Source: Firmicutes bacterium UBA5227
GTDB lineage: Bacteria > Bacillota > Clostridia > Tissierellales > Sedimentibacteraceae
Assembly (NCBI GenBank): GCA_002409285.1
Contig: DHUT01000073.1
Coordinates: forward strand, 13,915 to 40,491
Direction: 5' to 3'
DNA length: 26,577 nt
The notes beneath the pieces are model-generated. The model searched no databases. It saw nothing but the letters and a program-made list of their open reading frames with translations, and was not told the origin of the DNA. The first letter of the stretch is position 1. Every line of letters starts with the position of its first letter. A program made the position numbers and the translations under genes. This document shows positions 1 to 6,244 of the stretch, piece after piece.

Positions 1-266
1 TGTCCTCCCTCGATGGTTATATATCCGCCCCTGATTTCTTTTTCGAAGGCATGAATTGAATTTCTGGTAAGATTTGCAACCGTGTCATCAATATCTTTTT
101 TTGTTACCTTATAATTATCAAGGAAAAAGGCTTTATTTATTTTTTTTATTAATATGGGGCTGTTAATTCTAAGCCGTATTTCCACAGTGTCATCTCCCGA
201 CAGCATTGACTGATCGGACAAAATCTCACCAAGTCCGCCGCTGAAAAGCTTTAATATATTGTTCAT
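1..266 (-). CDS. spoIIIAA: Stage III sporulation protein AA, N-terminal part
   Basis: Partial gene: only the first 88 codons are inside the window, and the rest lies beyond position 1. SpoIIIAA is an AAA-type ATPase of the SpoIIIA complex, which sits in the mother-cell membrane around the forespore during engulfment. Seen: ATG at 266 preceded by AGGAGGA; an N-terminal MNNILKLFSGGLGEIL-like segment; EIRLRINSPI at about residues 30-39; and RGGYITIEGG at the window edge. These match the conserved EIRLR and GG(F/Y)xTxxGG segments of the family. The ATPase P-loop would lie outside the window. The gene diverges from ribU, with about 115 nt to the ribU promoter. No sigma-E promoter is called here. 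Identification is by family pattern and is fairly sure; operon membership cannot be seen. Confidence 0.85.
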   Translation of the reverse strand, partial: MNNILKLFSGGLGEILSDQSMLSGDDTVEIRLRINSPILIKKINKAFFLDNYKVTKKDIDDTVANLTRNSIHAFEKEIRGGYITIEGG

Positions 267-370
267 CAATTCCTCCTATGTTCTTGTCCCCTTAATCTAT
301 AATATTATGAAGATATAAAATTATGATTATTTGTATATATATTTTTATATAACAAGTACTTAAAAAATTT

Positions 371-390
371 TTTGTAAATATATTTACAAA
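371..390. promoter_or_regulatory. 20-bp perfect palindrome over the ribU -35 element
   Basis: TTTGTAAATATATTTACAAA is its own reverse complement over all 20 bases. Its right half contains the -35 hexamer TTTACA (383-388), so a protein bound here would compete with RNA polymerase. The core TTGTAAA-N4-TTTACAA has the same layout as the Rex operator (TTGTTAA-N4-TTAACAA) but differs at the fifth base of each half. The binding protein is unknown. Confidence 0.5.
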
Positions 391-410
391 CTTAATTTAT
401 GTGTTATAAT
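383..410 (+). promoter_or_regulatory. SigA-type promoter of ribU
   Basis: The -35 is TTTACA (383-388), the spacer is 16 bp, and the -10 is TATAAT (405-410) preceded by TG one base upstream (extended -10). Transcription would start near 417-421, just before the FMN aptamer, so the riboswitch is at the very 5' end of the RNA. Confidence 0.75.
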
Positions 411-422
411 AACAATGTAAAC

Positions 423-587
423 ATCTTCAGGGCAGGGTGAAATTCCCGACCGGCGGTAAAGTCCGCGAACCGAAAGGTTGAATTGGTGAAATTCCAATAC
501 CGACAGTAAAGTCTGGATGGTAGAAGTGATTACTTAAAACTCTATCGTAATTTGAGCCTCTGAAGATTTCAGAGGTATTATTTTTTT
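423..587 (+). promoter_or_regulatory. FMN riboswitch (RFN element) with terminator platform
   Basis: The aptamer spans about 423-530. The conserved RFN blocks are all present: GGCAGGGTGAAATTCCCGAC, CGGCGGTAAAGTCCGCGAAC, GGTGAAATTCC, CCGACAGTAAAGTC and GGATGGTAGAAG. P1 can form between 425-428 (CTTC) and 523-526 (GAAG). Downstream, CCTCTGAA-GAT-TTCAGAGG (557-575) followed by a T-rich run (576-587) is an intrinsic terminator. The 5' aptamer strand ATCTTCAG (423-430) is exactly complementary to CTGAAGAT (560-567) within the terminator, giving a mutually exclusive antiterminator. Expected logic: FMN bound closes P1, the terminator forms and ribU is off. Confidence 0.95.
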
Positions 588-654
588 ATTATAAATATAA
601 ATCAATTAAACCTCTGGTAATCTTTAATCAGTGCACAGGCACAAGGAGGAAAGT

Positions 655-1266
655 ATGAAAAATGAAATTTCAGTAAAGCAAAGAGGCAACGCAAAGGTTA
701 TAGCAAAGGTTGGAGTACTATCTGCAGTAGCAGCAGTACTGATGCTGCTTGAGTTTCCATTATGGTTTGCACCAAATTTTTATGAGCTTGACTTTAGCGA
801 AGTTCCGGTACTTCTTGGAACATTTGCCTTAGGACCATCAGCAGGTGTTGCAATCGAATTCGTCAAAATTTTAATTAATTTTGTACTAAATGGAACAGAG
901 ACCGGAGGGATCGGCGAATTGGCCAATTTTATAGTGGGATGCTCCTTTATACTGCCTGCAGGATATATATATAAGCACAAAAAATCATTTAATACAGCAA
1001 TTATCGGCTTATTGGCAGGGACCCTTTCTTTAGCGGCAGTTGGCTCACTTGTGAATTACTACGTGCTTCTCCCTGTTTATTCAAAGATATATGGAGCACC
1101 AATCCAGGCATTTATCAATATGGGAAATGTATTAAATCCTGCCATAACAAATTTAAAAACTTTTGTGCTGTATGCGGTTGTACCCTTTAACATATTTAAA
1201 GGAGTTGTGGTATCAACAATTACTTTACTTATTTACAAAAAAATATCGCCCATTCTTCACAAATAG
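655..1266 (+). CDS. ribU: Riboflavin ECF transporter, S component RibU
   Basis: RibU is the membrane substrate-binding subunit that captures riboflavin and works with the shared ECF energizing module (EcfA, EcfA', EcfT), which is not encoded in this window. The start chosen is ATG 655, directly after AAGGAGGAAAGT. An in-frame GTG at 631 has no ribosome site and would add eight residues. The product is 203 aa, the usual size, with about six hydrophobic segments. Family-typical features are the membrane segment near the N-terminus followed by FYELDFSEVPVLLG and GPSAGVAIEFVKILIN. The upstream FMN riboswitch confirms the substrate class. A terminator follows 15 nt after the stop, so the gene is monocistronic. 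Confidence 0.93.
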   Translation: MKNEISVKQRGNAKVIAKVGVLSAVAAVLMLLEFPLWFAPNFYELDFSEVPVLLGTFALGPSAGVAIEFVKILINFVLNGTETGGIGELANFIVGCSFILPAGYIYKHKKSFNTAIIGLLAGTLSLAAVGSLVNYYVLLPVYSKIYGAPIQAFINMGNVLNPAITNLKTFVLYAVVPFNIFKGVVVSTITLLIYKKISPILHK

Positions 1267-1281
1267 TATAATAGCAACTCT

Positions 1282-1304
1282 AAAGACGCTTAGGCGTCTT
1301 TTTT
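1282..1304 (+). terminator. Intrinsic terminator of ribU
   Basis: The 8-bp stem AAAGACGC/GCGTCTTT (1282-1289 with 1294-1301) has loop TTAG and is followed by more T. The same 8-bp core recurs in the hairpin after the MFS gene. Confidence 0.9.
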
Positions 1305-1336
1305 AGTGCTTTCTTCTGAAATACTTTTAATATTAC

Positions 1337-1365
1337 TTGACTGTAAATGCAGTACAGATTATAAT
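1337..1365 (+). promoter_or_regulatory. SigA-type promoter of the MFS gene
   Basis: The -35 is TTGACT (1337-1342), the spacer is exactly 17 bp and the -10 is TATAAT (1360-1365). A short inverted repeat CTGTA-N7-TACAG (1341-1357) overlaps the end of the -35 and the spacer and could be an operator. That role is inference only. Confidence 0.75.
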
Positions 1366-1412
1366 AATAACGTTAACAAGAAAATTATACCATATTTAGA
1401 AAGGATTTTTTC

Positions 1413-2639
1413 ATGAAAATAAAAGTATATTCACTAATCTATTTTTTGAACTCTTACCTATCCGGGATATTAGCTCCTGTATTAAGCCTGATTCTTCTTG
1501 ACAAGGGTGCAAGCATAAGCAGCTTGTCAATTATTTTAGGGCTGTATGCATTTTCAGTTGTAATTTTAGAGCTGCCCACAGGAATTATTGCAGATGTTTT
1601 CGGCAGAAAGAAATCGTTTTGTTTATCGGTAATTGTGTCAATTCTAAGCTTGATCATATTGCTGTTTGGCAGAGGATTTGTTTCATTATGCGCGGGAATG
1701 ATACTTTACGGATTTGCAAGAGCGCTGGCATCAGGCTCATTTGATGCAATGTTTATTGATTATTATATTGATAACTATGGCAAGGACAAGCTGCATAATA
1801 TTACTACCAGACTTTCAGTACTGGAAGCTCTTGGAATGTCTGCAGGTGCTTTGTCGGGAGGCTTTTTCCCTAAAATTTCAAACACATATTTCCCCTCAAT
1901 AGGTACATATGATTTAAACCTTATTATAAGGATTATCCTTGCTTCAATAGTTGTAATATTGTCATTTGTATTTATACAGGAAACTAAGAGCTGTGAAAAA
2001 GAAGACAGAATTTCTCTTAAACAGCATATTAAAAATAGTTCTGCAATCGTTTCAAAAAACAGCACAGTAATATGTATATTTATTTCAGTGTTTTCCACCG
2101 GATTTTTTTTGAGCAGTCTGGAAACTTACTGGCAGCCACACTTTATCAGTCTCATGCCAAGTGATGACTCAATGGGGCTTCTCGGATTAATGGCTTTCCT
2201 GTATTTTGCAGCAGCCACTCTTGGCAGTATCGGAGCTAATAAATTAATTAAGAAATATAACTTTAACCCCAAAAAAATGTATGTATTGCTTCGCACAATA
2301 CTGGCAGTCTGTTTAATACTTACGGCTCTACAAACAAAAATACCTGTATTTATTGTTTTTTATTCTTCCATATATTTATTTTTTGGTATGTCCAGTATAC
2401 CTGAAGGAGTTATATTAAACGGCGAAATTCCAAATGAAGTAAGGGCATCAGTACTATCGGTTAATTCTTTAACTATGCAAGTTGGAGGACTTGCCGGCTC
2501 CATGCTTTACAGTATATTAATAAACTATATTTCAATACCGGGCATATGGATGATTGCTGCCTCTGTAGTGCTTATTGCAGTTGCAGTAGTAGCCTTAAAA
2601 TTTTTAAAAAAACCTCCTGTTAATGCCAACGCACAATAA
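1413..2639 (+). CDS. MFS transporter, drug/metabolite efflux type
   Basis: A 408-aa polytopic membrane protein with about twelve hydrophobic segments, normal for the major facilitator superfamily. The loop after the second segment carries the superfamily motif A (GIIADVFGRKKSF, about residues 57-69). A central hydrophilic loop (about residues 190-212, charged, KSCEKEDRISLK) separates the two six-helix halves. The start ATG 1413 follows AAAGGA. It has its own promoter and stands alone between terminators, so it is not co-transcribed with ribU. The substrate cannot be told from sequence: drug/proton antiport is common in this branch, but sugar or siderophore export is possible. The TAA stop lies inside the downstream hairpin. 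Confidence 0.85.
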   Translation: MKIKVYSLIYFLNSYLSGILAPVLSLILLDKGASISSLSIILGLYAFSVVILELPTGIIADVFGRKKSFCLSVIVSILSLIILLFGRGFVSLCAGMILYGFARALASGSFDAMFIDYYIDNYGKDKLHNITTRLSVLEALGMSAGALSGGFFPKISNTYFPSIGTYDLNLIIRIILASIVVILSFVFIQETKSCEKEDRISLKQHIKNSSAIVSKNSTVICIFISVFSTGFFLSSLETYWQPHFISLMPSDDSMGLLGLMAFLYFAAATLGSIGANKLIKKYNFNPKKMYVLLRTILAVCLILTALQTKIPVFIVFYSSIYLFFGMSSIPEGVILNGEIPNEVRASVLSVNSLTMQVGGLAGSMLYSILINYISIPGIWMIAASVVLIAVAVVALKFLKKPPVNANAQ

Positions 2640-2680
2640 CATCAAACAAAGACGCGAAAGCGTCTTTGTTTGATGTTATT
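2635..2680. terminator. 21-bp perfect hairpin shared by convergent genes
   Basis: The arms 2635-2655 and 2660-2680 are perfectly complementary over 21 bp around a GAAA tetraloop (2656-2659). The left arm holds the TAA stop of the MFS gene (2637-2639). The right end overlaps the TAA stop of the minus-strand microORF (2679-2681). The inner core AAAGACGC/GCGTCTTT equals that of the ribU terminator. The long T tract of a classical terminator is weak on both sides, so it may act as a bidirectional terminator or RNA 3'-end stabilizer. Confidence 0.8.
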
Positions 2681-2768
2681 AATAAAATCTTCTCCTGCAA
2701 GGTTTTGAACATCTTCGTGAACATCTGCCGTAACCAATTCCAAGAGCAAACCATGGCAGCCAATACAT
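2679..2768 (-). CDS. 29-residue Cys/Arg-rich microprotein
   Basis: A short gene with a strong ribosome site AAGGGGTGAT three nt before ATG 2768, ending with TAA at 2679-2681. The product begins MYWLPWFALGIGYG, an aromatic, hydrophobic half. It ends with a basic half having Cys at residues 16, 20 and 24 and a run of Arg, finishing RRRFY. Evidence that it is real: the ribosome site, the sharp split into hydrophobic and basic halves, and a stop codon placed in the shared hairpin symmetrically with that of the convergent MFS gene. No family is recognised. A membrane-associated or spore-associated small protein is possible, but that is a guess. A consensus promoter was not found. Confidence 0.55.
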   Translation of the reverse strand: MYWLPWFALGIGYGRCSRRCSKPCRRRFY

Positions 2769-2900
2769 AATATCACCCCTTATAAAAAAGCTTGTCTTAT
2801 TATATTCGATTTAATATAAAAGGTTACTGGATTTATTCCATGACTCCCCATCTTACAGATTCTTAAATTAACATTACCCCACATTTTACATAAACACAAT

Positions 2901-2925
2901 AAAAACACCTGCAGATGCAGGTGTT
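2901..2925 (-). terminator. Intrinsic terminator of rnpB
   Basis: On the minus strand a 10-bp stem AACACCTGCA/TGCAGGTGTT (2904-2913 with 2916-2925) with a two-base loop runs into a T run (complement of 2901-2905). It lies just after the 3' end of the RNase P RNA. Confidence 0.85.
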
Positions 2926-2937
2926 CAAATTCTATGT

Positions 2938-3270
2938 AGAGAGTAAATACATAAGCCGTGTTTTGTATTAAACAGTCATCTATCTACGCCTGCCGTTACC
3001 GGCAAACTCCAGCGACCTACCATTTGGACTGTGACGAGCAGCCACTCCAAGGTCCTCTTTTGGTCTTGCTCCGGGTGGGGTTTACATAGCCGGTTAGTCG
3101 CCTAACCGCTGGTGAGCTCTTACCTCGCCTTTCCATCCTTGCCGGTTACCCGGCGGTTTCTTTCTGTTGCACTATCCTTAAGGTCACCCTCACCGGGTAT
3201 TACCCGGCACCCTGCTCTGCGGAGCACGGACTTTCCTCATGCTTACGCATGCGACTGTAAAATTTACTCT
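2938..3270 (-). ncRNA. rnpB: RNase P RNA, bacterial
   Basis: The catalytic RNA of RNase P, which matures tRNA 5' ends. Read on the minus strand it has the signature GAGGAAAGTCCGTGCT near the 5' end, then ACAGAAAGAAACCGCC, GGATGGAAAGGCGAGGTAAGA, and a GACCAAAAGAGGACC-like segment. The two ends pair to form P1: GAGTAAAT near 3270 with ATTTACTC near 2940. Length is about 330 nt. The overall form suggests the ancestral A type rather than the Bacillus B type, judged by eye. It is flanked by a promoter at 3277-3305 and a terminator at 2901-2925, so it is an independent unit. Confidence 0.95.
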
Positions 3271-3276
3271 TTACCT

Positions 3277-3305
3277 ATATTACAGCACGCTTATGTAAAA
3301 GTCAA
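3277..3305 (-). promoter_or_regulatory. SigA-type promoter of rnpB
   Basis: On the minus strand the -35 is TTGACT (3300-3305), the spacer is 17 bp and the -10 is TAATAT (3277-3282). The predicted start near 3270 agrees with the 5' strand of RNase P helix P1. Confidence 0.75.
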
Positions 3306-3429
3306 ATGAATTTTTCACCAGTTTTACTAAGATCCTTGCATTACCCGACCAGGTTTGAGTTTAGATCTCCTTAATTCCATTATTCAAAGCATATTGTGCA
3401 TATAATCTATAGGCTTCTGTTGCATATTA

Positions 3430-3600
3430 TCATGCAATATATTCTTTGTCAATTTCAAAAGCAAAAACTTCTGCAAATGCTGAAAATTGTTTATGGCTTG
3501 AACCTACATTTGCAACATCACCAAGCCTAAATGTTTCATATTTGTAATGTTCTGTGGATATGTCTCCAAATATCTCGGCAAATCGTGATTTATAGTTTAA
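3430..3600 (-). pseudogene. Remnant resembling a type I restriction specificity subunit (hsdS)
   Basis: Read on the minus strand from 3600, the open stretch contains NYKSRFAEIFGD and then YETFRLGDVANVGSS. This resembles the start of a target-recognition domain in HsdS subunits (typical form: SRFxEMFGDP ... W...LGDV..VGSS). It has no start codon or ribosome site and soon meets TGA-TAA (3427-3432). After the stops the same frame continues as YATEAYRLYAQYALNNGIKEI-like sequence to TAA near 3361, which I do not recognise. No other restriction genes are in the window. It is best read as a decayed fragment left by an accessory insertion next to rnpB. The family assignment rests on about 30 residues and is tentative. 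Confidence 0.4.
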
Positions 3601-4052
3601 TCTATTTTTCCGGTTAAATATGTATTTAATATATATTGAGGATTCTCATAATAGAAACTCCCATTATAATCATCAATTAAATCACAAATAAAGGAACTAT
3701 ATACTGCAAACAGAGCATCTATTATTTCAATGTTTTTTTCTTTGGCAACGCCAAGTATAAGACGTTTATAAACTTTTCCTATATCCCAATGTGTCGGAAT
3801 TGCATAATAACAATCTTTGATGTTGTCGAATATTCCATTAGGAATATCTGCTTCTTTAATAAAATCATCGGCAACCTGTTCAATATTGCAGCTATGATAA
3901 ACGTCTGCCAAATCAAATATTTTTTTAATTCTTATTTTTCCCAGCTTTTCAACTACTACCACACGTTTATTTTTTGTTTTTCTTGATATATAATCTATTA
4001 AACTACACGTAAAAAACAGATCATTTGATTTATTTTCTTCTCTCCCTATCAT
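3597..4052 (-). CDS. Conserved partner protein of DUF3990 (possible antitoxin)
   Basis: A 151-aa soluble protein. Its ATG at 4052 overlaps the stop of the upstream DUF3990 gene by four bases (ATGA), a sign of translational coupling; the ribosome site CAGGAGG sits in the end of that gene. It contains LFFTCSLIDYISRKTKNKR at about residues 12-30, then FDLADVYHS and a ...PTHWDIGKVYKRLI segment. I recall this pattern from uncharacterised clostridial proteins found beside DUF3990 genes, sometimes with DUF3791 proteins, but the exact family is uncertain. No catalytic motif is seen. Its fixed pairing suggests it modulates or protects against the DUF3990 product. That role is inference. Confidence 0.65.
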   Translation of the reverse strand: MIGREENKSNDLFFTCSLIDYISRKTKNKRVVVVEKLGKIRIKKIFDLADVYHSCNIEQVADDFIKEADIPNGIFDNIKDCYYAIPTHWDIGKVYKRLILGVAKEKNIEIIDALFAVYSSFICDLIDDYNGSFYYENPQYILNTYLTGKID

Positions 4053-4513
4053 TCAAGAACCTCCTGACAATCACGATATGTTAAACAAGTAATAGCCTTT
4101 TCTGTACAAAAATTAATCTGATGGGTTGGATATTTAAACTTAGCCATAATCCAAAACTGCTCTCTTGTTATTATTCCATCAATAAAATCAGATATAAAAT
4201 TATAAATCTGGTCGTTTGCCATTGCACCAATGACTATGTCATAACTATGCTCTTTGCCTTGTCTGCAATTCACTATAAAGTCAAGCCATTCTTCTGACAT
4301 ATCATTAAATTCTAATATTTTCAATGAGTCATTTATTATGACATCATAAATGTTTACTACCGGAGTATCATAACGTTTTGCCCACCTCTCGGCTTGTTCC
4401 TTAATAATTGTACAATAGAAACCATTACCGAAATCTTTCGTGTAATGTCCATATTTTATATAAGGCTTTTTCACCATCATATAACTGCCATGGTAAACTA
4501 CCAACTTTGACAT
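4049..4513 (-). CDS. DUF3990 protein, ADP-ribosyltransferase-like
   Basis: A 154-aa protein with the DUF3990 signature: YHGS at residues 7-10, DFGNGFYCT at 27-35, QAERWAK soon after, and a C-terminal half with DIVIGAMANDQIYNF. DUF3990 is regarded as related to the ADP-ribosyltransferase fold. His8 and Tyr33 could serve as NAD-binding residues of an H-Y-type site; a clear catalytic Glu is not obvious, so activity is unproven. The start ATG 4513 follows AGGAGG. A promoter at 4574-4602 leaves a leader of about 55 nt. It is coupled by four overlapping bases to the partner gene. The order (putative effector first, partner second) and the isolated position suggest a toxin-antitoxin-like or regulatory module, which is inference. 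Confidence 0.7.
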   Translation of the reverse strand: MSKLVVYHGSYMMVKKPYIKYGHYTKDFGNGFYCTIIKEQAERWAKRYDTPVVNIYDVIINDSLKILEFNDMSEEWLDFIVNCRQGKEHSYDIVIGAMANDQIYNFISDFIDGIITREQFWIMAKFKYPTHQINFCTEKAITCLTYRDCQEVLE

Positions 4514-4573
4514 ATAATCCTCCTATGGTCATATCAACAAATATATTTTTTATGTGGTTAGTATTGTTTAATA

Positions 4574-4602
4574 ATTATACCATAAAACTAAAACATTGGA
4601 AA
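4574..4602 (-). promoter_or_regulatory. Probable promoter of the DUF3990 module
   Basis: On the minus strand, TTTCCA (4597-4602), a 17-bp spacer and TATAAT (4574-4579) preceded by TGG (extended -10). The -35 is weak (four of six bases) but the -10 is perfect. Confidence 0.55.
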
Positions 4603-4673
4603 TAATAAATTAAATATAAATTGTTGCTCAATAAATTCCCTTATGGTAATATATGCTAAGGGAGGAATACGTT

Positions 4674-5069
4674 ATGAATAAAAAAGGTATAGTTGCTTTA
4701 TTAATTATATTGATTACATTTGCCGGTGTAATCTCATACAATTCTTATAAAAATATGCCTAAGAGTGTTGTAGGTACATATTGTGCAGGAGACCAAAAAT
4801 CTGAAGATGCAAAATATATAGCCCTGCAAAATGATGGCGGATATATTATTTATGAGCAGTTCAATCTTATTGAAAAGGGCAGTTATAAAAAAGAGCATGA
4901 AAATATATTTTCATTAACACCTGAAAACAAAGACGAGATAATGCAATGGATAATTTATAATGAAAGAGATTTGATTTATTATATTAATTCATTGGACAGT
5001 CCTGCAGTTTTTTCCAGAATAAGCGATATTCCCACATACATTAATTTGCAGGATTTTGATCTGAAATAA
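4674..5069 (+). CDS. Small membrane-anchored extracytoplasmic protein
   Basis: 131 aa starting at ATG 4674 after AGGGAGG; an ATG at 4653 lies upstream of that ribosome site and is rejected. The N-terminus is MNKK followed by a hydrophobic helix (about residues 6-22), giving one membrane anchor or an uncleaved signal; there is no lipobox. The rest is predicted outside the membrane: VVGTYCAGD, GYIIYEQFNLIEKGSY and the ending SDIPTYI. It is homologous to the gene at 26080-26466, which has the same layout (short basic start, one hydrophobic helix, G(T/F)Y near the start of the outer domain, SDIPTY near the end). The function is unknown. It is convergent with the metallo-beta-lactamase gene. Confidence 0.75.
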   Translation: MNKKGIVALLIILITFAGVISYNSYKNMPKSVVGTYCAGDQKSEDAKYIALQNDGGYIIYEQFNLIEKGSYKKEHENIFSLTPENKDEIMQWIIYNERDLIYYINSLDSPAVFSRISDIPTYINLQDFDLK

Positions 5070-5082
5070 TAAAATTCGATTG

Positions 5083-5116
5083 GGACGGAGTCTTTTGTGG
5101 GGAAAACCATCCGTCC
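5083..5116. terminator. Inverted repeat between convergent genes
   Basis: GGACGGA (5083-5089) pairs with TCCGTCC (5110-5116), with further TTTT/AAAA pairing inside and a G-rich loop. It lies between the convergent genes ending at 5069 and 5163 and may serve both. No long T run follows, so the terminator call is moderate. Confidence 0.4.
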
Positions 5117-5162
5117 TCAAAATAACCAATAGATATTGATATCGTAGATGACTTGAAATCTG

Positions 5163-6197
5163 TTATGGTTTGCATATACCGCATGGGATGAACCCTTGTT
5201 TTATTGCTTTGTCTCTGCTTTTGAAAAAACTTTTGTTTTTATCCTTCATGTCTTTTACAGAGCTGCAGTCGGGATAATGAAATTTCATGGAATTATTGTT
5301 ACCTATGTATTTTACATTGATATTATTGCTTTCAGATATTTGAGATTTGCCAATCTTAATATCAGTACCGTCAGATACTGCTGTTATTGAGCCAATCTCG
5401 TCTGTTCTGAATATTTGTGCTCCTGAATTATTCAGCCTTTTCAGAACCTGGTCCGTAGGATGCCCATAGGAATTGTCTTTGCCAACAGATATTACAGCGT
5501 ATTCGGGAGAAACACAGTCCAGGAAATTCTTAGATGTGCTTGTCTTTCCTCCGTGATGCCCCACTTTTAGTAAATCTGAATCAATGTCATATCCGGCATT
5601 GATCATCTCTGTTTCCGATACACCTTCGGCATCTCCGGTAAACAAAAAAGATGTATCCTTATATGTAAGCCTTGTAACCAGGGAATATTCATTTGTTTCG
5701 GAATACCACATACTGTTAGGAGCCAGGACATAAAAGCTTATATCCTCTGAATCTATAATTGATATTCCTGCTTTAGCCTTGATTAACTCCGCATCTTCAT
5801 TTTCAACCGCACTGACTGTGTCCCTGTAAATCTGACTGTCCTGAGCCACATCAGGCATGTATACCTTATCAACATCATAATAGTCTAATACAGCAGGTGC
5901 GGAGCCAATGTGATCTTCGTGAGGGTGTGTAAGAATAAAGTATTCTATGTCATCAATGCCCAGTTGCTCTAAATAATTTATTATGACCTGTGCGTCATCT
6001 CTATTCCCTGCATCTATTAATATTTCTTCATCTGTGGGGAGCTCTATCAGTATGCAGTCAGCCTGTCCCACATCAATAAAATGTATTCTTACTTCATCAG
6101 ATCCGACGGCTGTATTATTGTTTACATCAACCGAACATGAGGTTGATGTAAACAACAGCATAACAGCCATAAATATAGTTAAAATATGTTTTTTCAT
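5163..6197 (-). CDS. ComEC/Rec2-like secreted metallo-beta-lactamase lipoprotein
   Basis: A 344-aa exported hydrolase-fold protein. A signal peptide ends in STSC with Cys21 as the likely lipidated residue. The metallo-beta-lactamase domain has FIDVGQADCILIELP (about residues 40-54), the metal motif THPHEDHIG (about 89-97), LFTGDAE, a GHHGG motif and a YGHPT segment. This matches the soluble nuclease-like domain found in ComEC, but here it stands alone, anchored outside the cell. The last 50 residues form an extra module with YIGN, FH.PDC, KSRDKAI and PCGICKP, resembling Ada-type zinc-binding tails with Cys-x2-Cys. It could act in extracellular nucleic acid processing or phosphodiester cleavage; the substrate is unknown. 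A short gap (47 nt) separates it from nadE upstream. Confidence 0.85.
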   Translation of the reverse strand: MKKHILTIFMAVMLLFTSTSCSVDVNNNTAVGSDEVRIHFIDVGQADCILIELPTDEEILIDAGNRDDAQVIINYLEQLGIDDIEYFILTHPHEDHIGSAPAVLDYYDVDKVYMPDVAQDSQIYRDTVSAVENEDAELIKAKAGISIIDSEDISFYVLAPNSMWYSETNEYSLVTRLTYKDTSFLFTGDAEGVSETEMINAGYDIDSDLLKVGHHGGKTSTSKNFLDCVSPEYAVISVGKDNSYGHPTDQVLKRLNNSGAQIFRTDEIGSITAVSDGTDIKIGKSQISESNNINVKYIGNNNSMKFHYPDCSSVKDMKDKNKSFFKSRDKAIKQGFIPCGICKP

Positions 6198-6244
6198 TCT
6201 GTACTTCTGCCTTAGTCGTTAATATTAATGTACAAATTCCTTAA

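Noticed and set aside
631..654. GTG 631 as start of ribU
   Set aside because: No ribosome site before it; ATG 655 directly follows AAGGAGG.
3112..3309. Open frame of 65 codons on the plus strand
   Set aside because: It lies inside the antisense of rnpB and has no ribosome site; the conserved RNA explains the sequence.
4640..4652. TAATAT as -10 box of the gene at 4674
   Set aside because: The transcript would start at or inside the ribosome site, which makes it doubtful.
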